A stretch of DNA of 64,000 nucleotides from positions 1-64,000 of the forward strand of contig JADJJT010000002.1 of NCBI GenBank assembly GCA_016706405.1, given 5' to 3'. The translations under genes and the position numbers were made by a program. Below the pieces are notes generated by a model. That model was not told where the DNA came from, did no database searches, and saw only the letters and a list, made by a program, of their open reading frames with translations. This DNA comes from Sphingobacteriales bacterium. GTDB lineage: Bacteria > Bacteroidota > Bacteroidia > Chitinophagales > UBA2359. How positions within the stretch are numbered: the stretch's first letter is position 1; each line of letters begins with the position of its first letter. Below are positions 52,401 to 61,160 of this stretch, one piece after another.

Positions 52401-54915
52401 TTTAAATATCAGCGAGATTCAAAACGCCTTTCCCGAAGCATTTACCTTTAGCACCAATGCACCGCTTGAAGTAAAACCTAAAAAATCGAAAAAGATTAAG
52501 GTAACCTTCGCGCCTAAATCAGTTTTAAATTACGGTGGCAAATTTACGTTTAAAAACAATGTTGGCGATGCCATCATTGATGTAACCGCCGCAGGGGTAG
52601 GCGCACCCGAAACAACTATTGACCCTGCCAAAATTGATGTAACGCTATTGGCCGGAGATGAAGAAACCTTCAAAATTACCATTACCAATAGTGGCGAAGG
52701 CCCTCTTACATGGGGTTTACCTGGCGGCAGCAATAAACTCAATATTACCGTCCTTAGCTACGGTGCCGACACATGGTACAAAACCTATTACGATGCCAAC
52801 CTGAAAACTGCCCTCGATGCCAAATTAGGAGCAGGCAATTACAATTTGACCTATTACGAAAAATTTGTTCCGGGTGATTTGGCTAAAAAACTTGAAAACA
52901 CAAACTTAGCCGTTATTTACAACCAATACGATTGGAATATGGATAAAAGCAGTTTTAGTGATATGAGTATGGCATTAAAAGACTTTACCAATAAAGGTGG
53001 CGGCATTTTAATACTTGGCAATACTAGTTCAGTATGTATGACCGAGTATGGACTGTTCCCAGTTTCATATACCACTTATATATATACAGCCATTACTCCT
53101 AAAATACCCGATCACCCAATTTTGGAAGGAGTTTCTGCTTCTATTGTACCCCCAAGCAACACGTATGGCTGGGTGTTATCTAATACCACCGGTATTGACA
53201 TATTGGCTGAAGACCCAGTAACGCCTGGTTCAATGGCTTATGGTGTAACTACCGTAGGTGCTGGCCGTGTGGTGTATCTTGCACACGACCTGTATCAAAC
53301 CAACCCCGATGTAACTGCTTTGGTTGGCAATAGCGTTGCCTATGCCAGTGGAGGTTTACCCAAATGGGTAATACCCTCATCTACCGGTGGCACTGTAGAG
53401 ATGAGTAAATCTTTTAGTTTTGACCTGCTAATAAATGCCGATAATATGCTTGCCGGCGTTTATAAATACAGTATGCCGTTTTTAACCAACGAACCCGACA
53501 AGCCCGTTATTTTCTTACCCATAACCTTAACTGTTGAAGCTTTTCCACAAGCCAATTTCTCGGCCAACCAAGTAAGTTGCGATGGAAAAGTATTCTTTAA
53601 AGACAAATCATTAAACTTTCCAACTTCGTGGGAGTGGGATTTTGGCGATGGCAATACCAGCAGCAAACAAAACCCCGACCACCAGTACGAAAAAGAAGGA
53701 TTTTATAACGTAAGCCTTACCGCAACCAACGATATCGGCAGCGATACAAAAACGGTAAACAATTTTATTGAAGTAAATTACAGCTACGAGTATTGCGATA
53801 CGGTTTGTATGCCTACCACCGGAGAAGTACTCATGCAAGCCTGCCACGGTGTTTTATACGACCCCGGATGCAAAGGCACTTTGCCTACCGTAACTGAATC
53901 TATTACCACCATTGCCCCTCCTGGCGCAATAGAAGTGGTGCTTACCTTTACCGAGTTCCAAGCACCGTCGTGGGGATTTACCATGAGTTTTTGGGATGGC
54001 CCCAATACCAATAGCCCATTTATTGGCCAATACGACCAAACCAACCCGCCGGCAGCCATAAAGGCGACCACCGGTGCTTTAACCATGAAATTAACAAATA
54101 GTTCTGGCGATGGCTTCTCAAGCGGGTTTGTAGCCCACTGGGACTGCATACTTATTGCTGCCCCCCCTGTTATTGATTTTAAACATGAGGTTACCAGCGA
54201 ATGTGAAGGCGAAGTGCAGTTTACCGACCTTAGTACCAACTACCCCAACGAATGGAGCTGGAACTTTGGCGACGGCAATACCAGCACCGAGCAAAACCCC
54301 CTTCACCAATACGAACAAAGCGGCGATTACACCGTATCGCTAAACGCCAAAAATATTAAAGGCGCTACCGAAGGTAATAAAACCATGACCCTCGAAAACG
54401 TACTGTATATTCAGGTTGATTTGCCCATGTTCCCCGAAAAAGGCAAACCCTGCCAGTTTGTGGACAAAACAGTGGGTGCTAAAGATTGGTTCTGGGATTT
54501 TGGAAACGGCAAAGTATCTATAGGCAAAGCCAACCCGCTTACTGTTTACAGCGATCCTGGCACCTACCAGGTTACCCTTGAAGTTACCGACGACAAAGGC
54601 TGCGTGCGCCAAAAAACCTTTACCATTGAAGCGGTAACGGTTGGCATTGACAACCCAGGCGCAAATATGTTAAACATAGGTGTACAGCCCAACCCAGCAA
54701 CCGACAAAGTAATAATTGATGCTAATTTTATTGGTCAGCAAAATATTAACCTTTCGGTTTACGACCTTTTAGGCCGCGAGGTTTACGCCAATAGCTCGGT
54801 AGCAGCCAATACCTACAAACATACCCTTGATGTAGCACACTTTGCGCAAGGTGTTTACATGGTAACAATTACCAACGGCAACGTATCGCGCACCCAAAAA
54901 TTGGTTGTCGAGTAG
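49462..54915 (+). CDS. Giant multidomain T9SS surface protein with CUB, PKD, ASH-like and amidotransferase-like modules
   Basis: This 1817-residue exported protein starts with a signal peptide (MKNYLFLLLAVFFSALLTTTLQA). In order: a CUB-like domain (about 25-133); a PKD domain (about 145-220, with YAWDFGDGATSTEASPAHSY); three similar modules whose Rossmann-like cores start near residues 267, 680 and 1092, each with a DVLLIP/DVLIIP/NLAVIY strand and a GGTIILLG/GGALFFIAD/GGGILILG strand; between them, ASH-like beta domains (TLTVSNTGTDSLHVASI, FTVTNSGTDVLNISEI); a PKD (about 1370-1440); a second CUB-like domain (about 1448-1570); two more PKD domains; and a T9SS type A tail from about 1734 (VQPNPATDKVIIDANF, ending SRTQKLVVE). 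The modules resemble glutamine-amidotransferase-like domains but I see no clear catalytic triad. Confidence 0.8.
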   Translation: MKNYLFLLLAVFFSALLTTTLQAQYFFPTKGEVVYAQDDCSSTLTLKPYEGYTSGTLWIYPNNGSVPLSFVFSMFDLGDFDYITFYDNGTYIAQFSGSTPPTIGQEIVASSGIMSISVSAYDAGKGFEGAWKSCPCGTPLSDFSITNDGVDLPPFYPVQFKSLSVGAETYAWDFGDGATSTEASPAHSYTAAGTYTVILTITDCKGETYTEAKNINVLQPGAVSLDKTELSATLEHGDSTEVQFTITNTGAGDLWVDMENISDVGAKNLKTLMLVNGVDLKKDQEYDKTIAAIKAYYPEALDPKSMTELTTYDATELATALKNKDVLLIPTQEECNAAAFASFAPVLDNFAQQGGTIILLGTNNDGCILGTGLFSGNYYKYGSGKLNMSNTSDPLLDGINVEKYEAKQPTFFYNFTNPDIIRLAEVDDIDIYDVICYRPIGLGRSIYIGHSYFNSTADNKKLLTNALRTSNTATNDWLFINSLSDVIKPGESKTYTVEFNAKKLYGGVFKRDLVIKNTAGADVVIPCTLTVTGTPSMAVNKLSFDLGSWMIGLTNQATLTVSNTGTDSLHVASITSSDPAFSVDAPKFSLYGYTDKNVTITFAPDAIKLYDASLTLNTNVGKFTITLKGEGLGAPTFNVAPSEITVSLKTGETVNKELVVTNTGEGPMSYTTKTKAVDGKIRVLMNTYGSDIYYWQYTEEAIKNKMDVDYELTVKEYTTAGELDIALADYDVLIIPAVTVYPVYQNYPADFGEVLKTFVEDGGALFFIADMNSISINSGFFTGYMAWNNGQPVKLENETHPLAANLPKSIDPNIEYPYSMSITNGDIVNIYKQDPNSVLAYRKQGLGTIIYSAIYTTQPNVNGTSAQMLANGIKFGFNEKQNPTWLDYTPKANPNMSFPNGSETIYLNFNSGSLLGGTYKTNLVFNSNDPLKPEVIVPITMIVTGVAKIDIAPAKLDFGNIIIGNTKEFEFTVTNSGTDVLNISEIQNAFPEAFTFSTNAPLEVKPKKSKKIKVTFAPKSVLNYGGKFTFKNNVGDAIIDVTAAGVGAPETTIDPAKIDVTLLAGDEETFKITITNSGEGPLTWGLPGGSNKLNITVLSYGADTWYKTYYDANLKTALDAKLGAGNYNLTYYEKFVPGDLAKKLENTNLAVIYNQYDWNMDKSSFSDMSMALKDFTNKGGGILILGNTSSVCMTEYGLFPVSYTTYIYTAITPKIPDHPILEGVSASIVPPSNTYGWVLSNTTGIDILAEDPVTPGSMAYGVTTVGAGRVVYLAHDLYQTNPDVTALVGNSVAYASGGLPKWVIPSSTGGTVEMSKSFSFDLLINADNMLAGVYKYSMPFLTNEPDKPVIFLPITLTVEAFPQANFSANQVSCDGKVFFKDKSLNFPTSWEWDFGDGNTSSKQNPDHQYEKEGFYNVSLTATNDIGSDTKTVNNFIEVNYSYEYCDTVCMPTTGEVLMQACHGVLYDPGCKGTLPTVTESITTIAPPGAIEVVLTFTEFQAPSWGFTMSFWDGPNTNSPFIGQYDQTNPPAAIKATTGALTMKLTNSSGDGFSSGFVAHWDCILIAAPPVIDFKHEVTSECEGEVQFTDLSTNYPNEWSWNFGDGNTSTEQNPLHQYEQSGDYTVSLNAKNIKGATEGNKTMTLENVLYIQVDLPMFPEKGKPCQFVDKTVGAKDWFWDFGNGKVSIGKANPLTVYSDPGTYQVTLEVTDDKGCVRQKTFTIEAVTVGIDNPGANMLNIGVQPNPATDKVIIDANFIGQQNINLSVYDLLGREVYANSSVAANTYKHTLDVAHFAQGVYMVTITNGNVSRTQKLVVE

Positions 54916-54994
54916 CCAATAAATAATACACCTGCCTTGTTTTATTAAGTAAACGAAATAAAAAACGAGTTACTATAATAAACATAGGCTGAAG

Positions 54995-55045
54995 AAAAAA
55001 TCCGGATGAGGTAAGTATGTTTTACGCCCCATCCGGATTTTTATT
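54995..55045. terminator. Bidirectional terminator built from two TCCGGA palindromes
   Basis: AAATCCGGATG and CATCCGGATTT form an 11-bp stem around a 23-base loop; As precede it and Ts follow it. It lies between the convergent giant surface-protein gene and nadE and serves both. Confidence 0.75.
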
Positions 55046-55135
55046 TTTATTAGTATTCCATGTTTGCAAGATAGAATACTGATTTACCTTCTTTGTATAG
55101 TTTGTTGTTCAGGTTCTATTTACAATCTTCTTAAC

Positions 55136-56839
55136 TTAACCCAAATATTTACCTACAATAGGTAAGCGCCTGCCCGAGCCAAACGCCTTGCCCGATATAC
55201 GCAGCATAGGTGGGGTTTGGTAGCGTTTCCACTCGTTTTGGTTTACCATGCGCAGCACCCTTGTAACTAAGGCGGCATCATAGCCTTGTGCTATAATTTC
55301 ATCGGGTCCTTTGTGTTGCTCAATATACTGGTATAAGATTGCATCGAGGGTGGGGTATGGTGGCAACGAGTCGCTGTCTTTTTGGCCGGGGCGCAGCTCG
55401 GCACTGGGGATTTTAGTTATAATATTTTCCGGAATTGGGTTTCCAAACATCCGGTTAATGAAGGAGCAAAGCTCGTAAGCCTCTGTTTTATACAAATCGC
55501 CAATAACAGATATACCACCGCACATATCGCCATAAAGTGTGCCATAGCCCACGGCAGCCTCACTTTTATTGCTGGTGTTAAGTAAAATATAACCAAATTT
55601 ATTTGCCAAACCCATTAAATAGTTAGCTCTAATTCGCGCTTGCAAGTTTTCTTCGGCTACGTTAAAAGAAGTGTTTAAAAATGGCTTTTCTAAGGCAGCT
55701 AAAAAAGCCTCAAATACCGGCTGAATAGGCAAAATATCGTGAGGGCAGCCTAAGTTTTTTGCCAACTGAAGGCCGTCATTAATAGAGTGGTCGCTGCTAA
55801 AAGCCGATGGCATTAATACAAGCCTTACATTTTGGGGGCCAAGTGCGTGCGAGGCCAATACGGCAACAAGTGCTGAGTCAAGCCCCCCCGACAGCCCTAA
55901 AATGGCCTTTTGAAAACCCATTTTGCCAAAATAATTAGAAATACCCGTAATTAAAGCGCGGTAAATAAGTTCGTATTTTTCTTTAGGTTGTTCGTTGTTG
56001 GTTTTTGTTTGGTTCTCATCCGGATATTGATGATTTGACGTAGGCAAAATTGTCGAAACTGCTGGGTTAAGCAAGGGGGCTAACTCGTATGTGCGCACAC
56101 ATTCTTCAAAAAAGGGCATTTCATCAATCACCTGTCCTTTGTAATTCATTACAATAGAGCCGCCGTCGAAAATTAAATTTGTTTGTGCACCAGTGCAATT
56201 GGCGTAAATCATGGGTAGTTGGTAGCACTGCACGTTTGCCCTGATAGTATGTAAGCGTTCGTGGGCGTGGGTATAGGTAAAGGGCGATGCCGATACATTG
56301 ATAATAAAATCGGGGTTTTGTGCTTTTAGTTCGTCAAGTGGGCAAATGGTGTACATAGGGTTTTCATTGCCTAAGTTCCAAATATCTTCACAAATTACCA
56401 TGGCAATTCGGTAGCCCATAAACTCAAACGTATCAAAGGTGCGTCCGGGCTCAAAATAACGGTACTCATCAAAAACATCGTAGTTGGGCAAAAGAGTTTT
56501 GTTTGAGGTATGCAGTATTTGGCCGTTGGCAATAAATAAAGCCGAGTTAAACAGGTCTTTGCCTTGTATATTTGGGTTGCGCGTAGGCGAGCCAATTACG
56601 GCAGCAATACCAAGGCGTTGTGTTTCGGTTTTTACACGCTCAACAACCTGATAGCACTGGCTCACAAAATCGCGAAAGTCTAAAAAATCGTTGGCAGGGT
56701 AGCCACAAACGCAGAGTTCAGTAAAAACTACTACATCTGCACCTTGTGCTTGTGCTTGTTCCATACCTTGTTGTATTTTGGCGAAATTGGCTTCAAAATT
56801 GCCAATATGATAGTTTTGCTGGGCAATGGCTATTTTCAT
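55136..56839 (-). CDS. nadE: Glutamine-dependent NAD(+) synthetase
   Basis: It makes NAD from nicotinate adenine dinucleotide, ATP and glutamine. The N-terminal nitrilase-like glutaminase domain has Glu in VVFTELCVCGYPAND (about 45) and Cys in VICEDIWNLG (about residue 150). The C-terminal ammonia-dependent synthetase domain has the ATP loop LGLSGGLDSALVAVLASHAL (about residue 315) and NTSNKSEAAVGYGTLYGDMCGG. The length of 567 residues fits the two-domain enzyme. The gene has a TCCGGA word inside and is preceded by 240 bases of AT-rich DNA with no exact -7 box. Confidence 0.96.
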   Translation of the reverse strand: MKIAIAQQNYHIGNFEANFAKIQQGMEQAQAQGADVVVFTELCVCGYPANDFLDFRDFVSQCYQVVERVKTETQRLGIAAVIGSPTRNPNIQGKDLFNSALFIANGQILHTSNKTLLPNYDVFDEYRYFEPGRTFDTFEFMGYRIAMVICEDIWNLGNENPMYTICPLDELKAQNPDFIINVSASPFTYTHAHERLHTIRANVQCYQLPMIYANCTGAQTNLIFDGGSIVMNYKGQVIDEMPFFEECVRTYELAPLLNPAVSTILPTSNHQYPDENQTKTNNEQPKEKYELIYRALITGISNYFGKMGFQKAILGLSGGLDSALVAVLASHALGPQNVRLVLMPSAFSSDHSINDGLQLAKNLGCPHDILPIQPVFEAFLAALEKPFLNTSFNVAEENLQARIRANYLMGLANKFGYILLNTSNKSEAAVGYGTLYGDMCGGISVIGDLYKTEAYELCSFINRMFGNPIPENIITKIPSAELRPGQKDSDSLPPYPTLDAILYQYIEQHKGPDEIIAQGYDAALVTRVLRMVNQNEWKRYQTPPMLRISGKAFGSGRRLPIVGKYLG

Positions 56840-57080
56840 TTTTTTGTTTTGGACAGGCTTTTAATTTGCTTTAATTTATTAGGAATAGAATAAACAGGGA
56901 ATTTAATTAGAATTAAATTTACGTTAGTGTAAAAACAACACTAATAATAAAAAAGTTTCCGGATAAGGTAAAAAATATTCAAATTTATAAGATAGCTTGG
57001 CAGTTTGTTTGCTTATTTCTTTAGTTTTGAGTAAAAATCTTCTCGTATAAAGCATTTTACAAAAAAAAACAATAAGGATA

Positions 57081-58100
57081 TTAAAACAAAACACGTAAGC
57101 CAAGCCCTGCCATCCAATAACTATTTTTTAAAGCCCTAATACTTTGGCTGCTGAGTTCTTGTTGCAGGGGTTTATCGAATTGACAAAACAACAACCAGCG
57201 TTTATTTTTATACTGCAAACCCGGCGACAGGCTTAATTGACGGCTTAGTAAAAACCATCCGGTTGTACTTTTATCGTAGCGGGCGGTATATTGTGCGCCA
57301 AGGTAGGCGTACCAGCGCTGCTGTTTTAGGGTAAAAACAGTGTACAACGCAGCCGGAAGGGCAAAACTTGTTTGTTTACGCAAATTATTTTGCCATTGTT
57401 TGCCTAAACCTGCTTGCGCAAACAACATGATCCAAGGTTTAAATTGTTGGTAAAATGTAGCATTAATGGTTGTATAAAGCCGTTCGGTATTGGTAGCGCT
57501 GCGGGTAGCGGTATTGGCTAAGCCGGGCAGCAAAGCCTGTACTTGCAAACTTAGCTCGGGCAGGTTAGGCAGGGGCATAACCCTTGTATTAAATGCCAGC
57601 ATGGGCACGCTGGTTAGATTAGCGGTTTGTGAGTCGCCACCAAATAAGGCAAACACCGATTTTTTGATGTCAGAACTTGTAAAATAATGGTTATACATGG
57701 CGGTAAGTCCTAAATTTAACTGCCCCGAACGAAAAATACCAATATTTACTTGCCCAATTTGGCTAAGCTGACTAAACCTGAAAGTGGTATCGTTGGTGTT
57801 ATAGTTGCCGTACAACTGTGTTGTTAAAGCGTGATACAGCACGCCCTCGGTTTGCCCCCGCCGCAGCATGGCCGGCGATAAGCTGGCTAAAAAAACTCCT
57901 TCCTCTTTTGTTGATTTTTTGCTACTGCGGATAGTATCGGGCAGGGCAAATTTGGATGCAAAATTTAGGGTTGAAATTGGATTTGCCGCCTTGAGAATAA
58001 AATAACTATCAGCTAACAACAAATAAAAAAATCCGGAGAAAATAAATAAAATCCGGAAAAACAATGGTGGCAATCCAAAGTCTCTTGGCACATTATACAT
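57081..58100 (-). CDS. Predicted outer-membrane beta-barrel protein
   Basis: This 339-residue protein has a hydrophobic N-terminus (possible signal, residues about 14-40) and then amphipathic strands with aromatic girdles (QLNLGLTAMYNHYF, WIMLFAQAGLGKQWQ, QRWYAYLGAQYTARY), ending with the C-terminal strand GLGLRVLF, the usual final phenylalanine of barrel proteins. I cannot assign a specific family; it could resemble PorP/SprF or other transport barrels. It follows the PBP2 gene on the same strand 46 bases away. Confidence 0.65.
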   Translation of the reverse strand: MYNVPRDFGLPPLFFRILFIFSGFFYLLLADSYFILKAANPISTLNFASKFALPDTIRSSKKSTKEEGVFLASLSPAMLRRGQTEGVLYHALTTQLYGNYNTNDTTFRFSQLSQIGQVNIGIFRSGQLNLGLTAMYNHYFTSSDIKKSVFALFGGDSQTANLTSVPMLAFNTRVMPLPNLPELSLQVQALLPGLANTATRSATNTERLYTTINATFYQQFKPWIMLFAQAGLGKQWQNNLRKQTSFALPAALYTVFTLKQQRWYAYLGAQYTARYDKSTTGWFLLSRQLSLSPGLQYKNKRWLLFCQFDKPLQQELSSQSIRALKNSYWMAGLGLRVLF

Positions 58101-58146
58101 TGTAATATCTTTAAGTTTTACCTCAAAAAATCATTAATAGGAAGTC

Positions 58147-59271
58147 TTAAAATTCAGTACCACCACCAATATTGCCTTGTTTTTTATCGTTTGCCGGTTG
58201 GGGCGTTGTTGGTGGCGCAGATGGTGGAGGAGAAGCGGGCTGCGACTCGTTATTGTCGGGTGTATTTTCCGGAATTTCTTCGATGGGGTCGCCTAATTCT
58301 TCGCGTATCAGGTCATAATCTTCTTGCTGCACATCATCCGAAATTTCAAATTTAACTGACGGAGATGAATTAGCATAATCTGAAATCAGCGCCATATCGT
58401 CCCACGAGCTGTAATCAAAACTTGAGCGCCGGTTGTAAATTAAGTCTGTTTTAATCATTTTATTCTCTAAGTAGCGTCTGTGGCCGCCCATTATGGTATC
58501 GTTTATATATTTATCCATAACTAAGCTACCAATTACTGCGCCGTAATCGGCACCCCAGCCTCCGTTTTCAACTATTACCGATATGGCAATTTTTGGGTTA
58601 TTTTTTGGGGCAAATCCAACAAAAAGCGAGTGGTCTTTTCCGTGTGGGTTTTGTGCTGTTCCTGTTTTACCGCATACTTCTAAATAGGGGGTGTATGCGT
58701 TTTTTGCTGTACCTTGCGTCATTACCTTTTCCATGCCATTGGTAATTGATTCAAAATATTGGTCGTCTATTTTAAGGCGATGTGTTTTATTATAGGTGTT
58801 ATTTAAGTCGGCGGGGTTTGGGCGTGCTATATGTGGATATTTAAAAATGCCTCGTCCGGCAATAATGGCGGTAGCGTTGGCCATTTGTAAGGGGCTTGTG
58901 CCTAACTCGCCTTGCCCTATACCCATTGAAATTATAGTGTTGGCAATCCATTTGCCTTTACCATACATATTGTTGTAATAATCGGGTTTAGGTACAAATC
59001 CATCGCTGGCCGCAGGGAGGTCTATTTTTGGGTCGCAGCCTATACCAAAATTATTGAGGTAGGCATCCCAATTCAGTAGCCCCTCGCCAACATTATCAAA
59101 CCTTTCTTGGTCGAGTGTTAGTTTATAGATTTGGCAAAAATAGGTGTTGCACGAGTTCATAATGGCGTGAGCTACATTATAGCAAGGTGCATGTCCGTGG
59201 CATTTTACCCGGCGGCGTTTGCTTAGTTTGTAGCCGCCATTACAACCAAAATAATAGTTGGGCGATATCAC
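58147..59271 (-). CDS. mrdA: Penicillin-binding protein 2, C-terminal part (transpeptidase), separated by a frameshift
   Basis: This frame continues the PBP2 sequence after a one-base frame change near 59270: VISPNYYFGCNGGYKLSKRR. It contains the second transpeptidase motif, SCN in IMNSCNTYFCQIY, and the third, KTG in EVCGKTGTAQNPHGKDHSLFVGFAP. The C-terminal tail is acidic, then Pro/Gln-rich. Together with the preceding frame it forms one normal elongation-specific transpeptidase. It has no start codon in a natural context, so it should not be read as a separate protein. Confidence 0.85.
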   Translation of the reverse strand: MISPNYYFGCNGGYKLSKRRRVKCHGHAPCYNVAHAIMNSCNTYFCQIYKLTLDQERFDNVGEGLLNWDAYLNNFGIGCDPKIDLPAASDGFVPKPDYYNNMYGKGKWIANTIISMGIGQGELGTSPLQMANATAIIAGRGIFKYPHIARPNPADLNNTYNKTHRLKIDDQYFESITNGMEKVMTQGTAKNAYTPYLEVCGKTGTAQNPHGKDHSLFVGFAPKNNPKIAISVIVENGGWGADYGAVIGSLVMDKYINDTIMGGHRRYLENKMIKTDLIYNRRSSFDYSSWDDMALISDYANSSPSVKFEISDDVQQEDYDLIREELGDPIEEIPENTPDNNESQPASPPPSAPPTTPQPANDKKQGNIGGGTEF

Positions 59272-60283
59272 TTTTTTCGTTCATGGCAATTAGTGCCATT
59301 ACAGGTTTACATGTTGAGCCTGGCGGATATTTTGCCATTAAAGCGCGGTTAAACAATGGTTTTATACTGTCTGAGGCTAATAGTTTAAATCCGGCACCTC
59401 GCGCTTTGCCAGTTAACAGGTTTGGGTTATAAGTTGGGCTGCTTACTAAAGCTAAAACCTCTCCGGTTTTGGGTTCAATAGCCACTACGCTGCCGCGTTT
59501 GTTTTGCATTAGTAGTTCGGCATACTGTTGCAAATCAATATCAATGGTTAGTTGCAGGTCTTTTCCGGGTTTTGCGTGTTGGTCGTATTCACCATTTAAA
59601 TAGCTGCCAATTTCGCGGTTATGTACATCTACAACCGATAAGTGAATGCCTTTTTGCCCTCGGAGTTCTTTTTCGTAGCTAAGTTCAATTCCGCTTTGCC
59701 CTATATAATCGCCGGGTTTATAATAAGTTGAGGTGTCTAATTGGTCTTGTGTAACTTCGCCAATATAGCCTAAAATATGGGCAGCGCTGTTGTAGGGGTA
59801 GCTGCGTATTGTGCGTCTTTGTACGGTAATACCTCTAAATTGGTATAAGTATTCTTGAAAACTGTTATACTGTGCGTCCGAAATAAGTTTTAATAATACT
59901 TGCGGTGTATTGGGCGAGTATCCTTTTGTTTTGCGCATTTTATCGCTGCGCAATATTAGTTCTTGTTTGGTTATATTTAGCAGTTTACAAAACTTAAAGG
60001 TGTCAAAATCGGCTACCTGTTTCATGGTAATCATTAAGTCATAAACTACTTCGTTTTTAATCAAAAGTCTGCCTTCCCTATCGGCAATTAATCCTCTTGA
60101 GGGGTTTATAATGCGCTCGCGAACAATATTATTTTTGGCCAAAGTTTTGTATTTTGGGTCAAGTACTTGCATAGTAAATAACCTTATTGACAAAAGCATG
60201 GCAATGATAATTATAAACCCTTGAATAACCCATCGGCGAATATTTTTTGTTTTTTGGCTTGTCATGTTGCTACGTCCAAACAA
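59240..60283 (-). CDS. mrdA: Penicillin-binding protein 2, N-terminal part, ends at a frameshift
   Basis: This is the N-terminal part of PBP2, the elongation transpeptidase that acts with RodA on the side wall. It has one N-terminal membrane segment (WVIQGFIIIIAMLLSIRLFTM), the dimerisation domain (NPSRGLIADREGRLL), and the first catalytic motif in YPPGSTCKPVMALIAMNEK, where STCK is the Ser-x-x-Lys active site. After NEK the frame leaves the family, at an AAAAAA run (plus strand 59271-59276), and runs into a stop. Removing one A joins it to the next frame, giving VISPNYYFG. Loss of PBP2 would normally be harmful, so an indel in the sequence is the simplest explanation. rodA is not adjacent. 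Confidence 0.9.
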   Translation of the reverse strand: MFGRSNMTSQKTKNIRRWVIQGFIIIIAMLLSIRLFTMQVLDPKYKTLAKNNIVRERIINPSRGLIADREGRLLIKNEVVYDLMITMKQVADFDTFKFCKLLNITKQELILRSDKMRKTKGYSPNTPQVLLKLISDAQYNSFQEYLYQFRGITVQRRTIRSYPYNSAAHILGYIGEVTQDQLDTSTYYKPGDYIGQSGIELSYEKELRGQKGIHLSVVDVHNREIGSYLNGEYDQHAKPGKDLQLTIDIDLQQYAELLMQNKRGSVVAIEPKTGEVLALVSSPTYNPNLLTGKARGAGFKLLASDSIKPLFNRALMAKYPPGSTCKPVMALIAMNEKSDIAQLLFWL

Positions 60284-60310
60284 TATTTTTTGTTTTTTTT
60301 ATTCGATATA

Positions 60311-60318
60311 CAAAGATA
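60311..60318 (-). promoter_or_regulatory. Promoter -7 box (TATCTTTG) of mrdA
   Basis: This exact TAnnTTTG match on the minus strand predicts a leader of about 20 bases before the mrdA start. Confidence 0.5.
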
Positions 60319-60438
60319 CAAACAATTAGTACTTTTACTGCTAACTTCTTTTGTAAACCTCAAATTGCTTAAAAATAACCGGATGTCTTATAATTGTCAA
60401 ACACGTTTAATTATTAAATTATGTGGTTTAATTTGCCG

Positions 60439-60446
60439 TAACTTTG
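60439..60446 (+). promoter_or_regulatory. Promoter -7 box (TAACTTTG) before the short T9SS protein
   Basis: This exact TAnnTTTG match predicts a leader of about 92 bases before the ATG at 60543. Confidence 0.45.
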
Positions 60447-60542
60447 CAAATAAACTATCGTTACCCTAAGTGCAGCTACCAAAGTTATAAAAGCAAAACA
60501 ATGGTAATTTAAATTGCACCACTTAACTTTTAAAAAAGGAAA

Positions 60543-61040
60543 ATGACATCTATATTAAAGCACATCTTATTTAATCGGTTTTTTAAAATTAGTTTTGCCA
60601 TTATATGGTTGGTGGGTTTTTGTGTGGTTTTGCCTGCGCAAAATTCAAGCACTGCCGTATTAAGCAACAACAATCAAGTAACAACCACTTCAATAAATAC
60701 CAACTATTTAATTAAAAATAACCAAGTATGGCTTGGCAATAATACATTTAACCAACAAGCAAAAATAGACGAATATCTTATTGAAACATGGATAGATTGC
60801 CTCCGGATTAGCCCAAACCCAGTTGAAGATTTAGCCATTGTTGAAATTTGTGCTTTAAAAACATACACCGAAACTATTCAAATATCAGATGTATATGGTC
60901 AACTATTTTTATCAATAGAGGTAAAACTTTCCGAAGGAACTAACCTTATACAGCTAATACTAAACGAACTTCCACCTGGCTATTATATACTTAAAGCAGT
61001 AAAAGCAAATGAAACTATAGTCTTTTACAAAAAACCGTAG
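60543..61040 (+). CDS. Short secreted protein consisting mainly of a variant sorting domain
   Basis: This 165-residue protein has a signal peptide-like N-terminus (FFKISFAIIWLVGFCVVLPAQ, residues about 12-33), a short Asn/Thr-rich linker, and a C-terminal domain with IDEYLIETWIDC followed by PNPVEDLAIVEIC. It ends ELPPGYYILKAVKANETIVFYKKP. No cargo domain is present, so the sorting domain is the whole mature protein. The C-terminal domain is homologous to that of the next gene. PNP and the final strand resemble T9SS type A sorting domains. Confidence 0.7.
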   Translation: MTSILKHILFNRFFKISFAIIWLVGFCVVLPAQNSSTAVLSNNNQVTTTSINTNYLIKNNQVWLGNNTFNQQAKIDEYLIETWIDCLRISPNPVEDLAIVEICALKTYTETIQISDVYGQLFLSIEVKLSEGTNLIQLILNELPPGYYILKAVKANETIVFYKKP

Positions 61041-61160
61041 TAGTCCTTGCATTTTTTTATTTCTAGCGTGTAATTGTTCCCTGTTTTTTTGGACAATATA
61101 GAAGAAAGAACTAATTTTGCATACACCTTATATTATGTGTGCCGGATATAGTTTTATTAA

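Noticed and set aside
59265..59280. Programmed frameshift in mrdA at the A6 run
   Set aside because: The required step is +1, the run gives no usual -1 slippery heptamer, and PBP2 is not known to need frameshifting.
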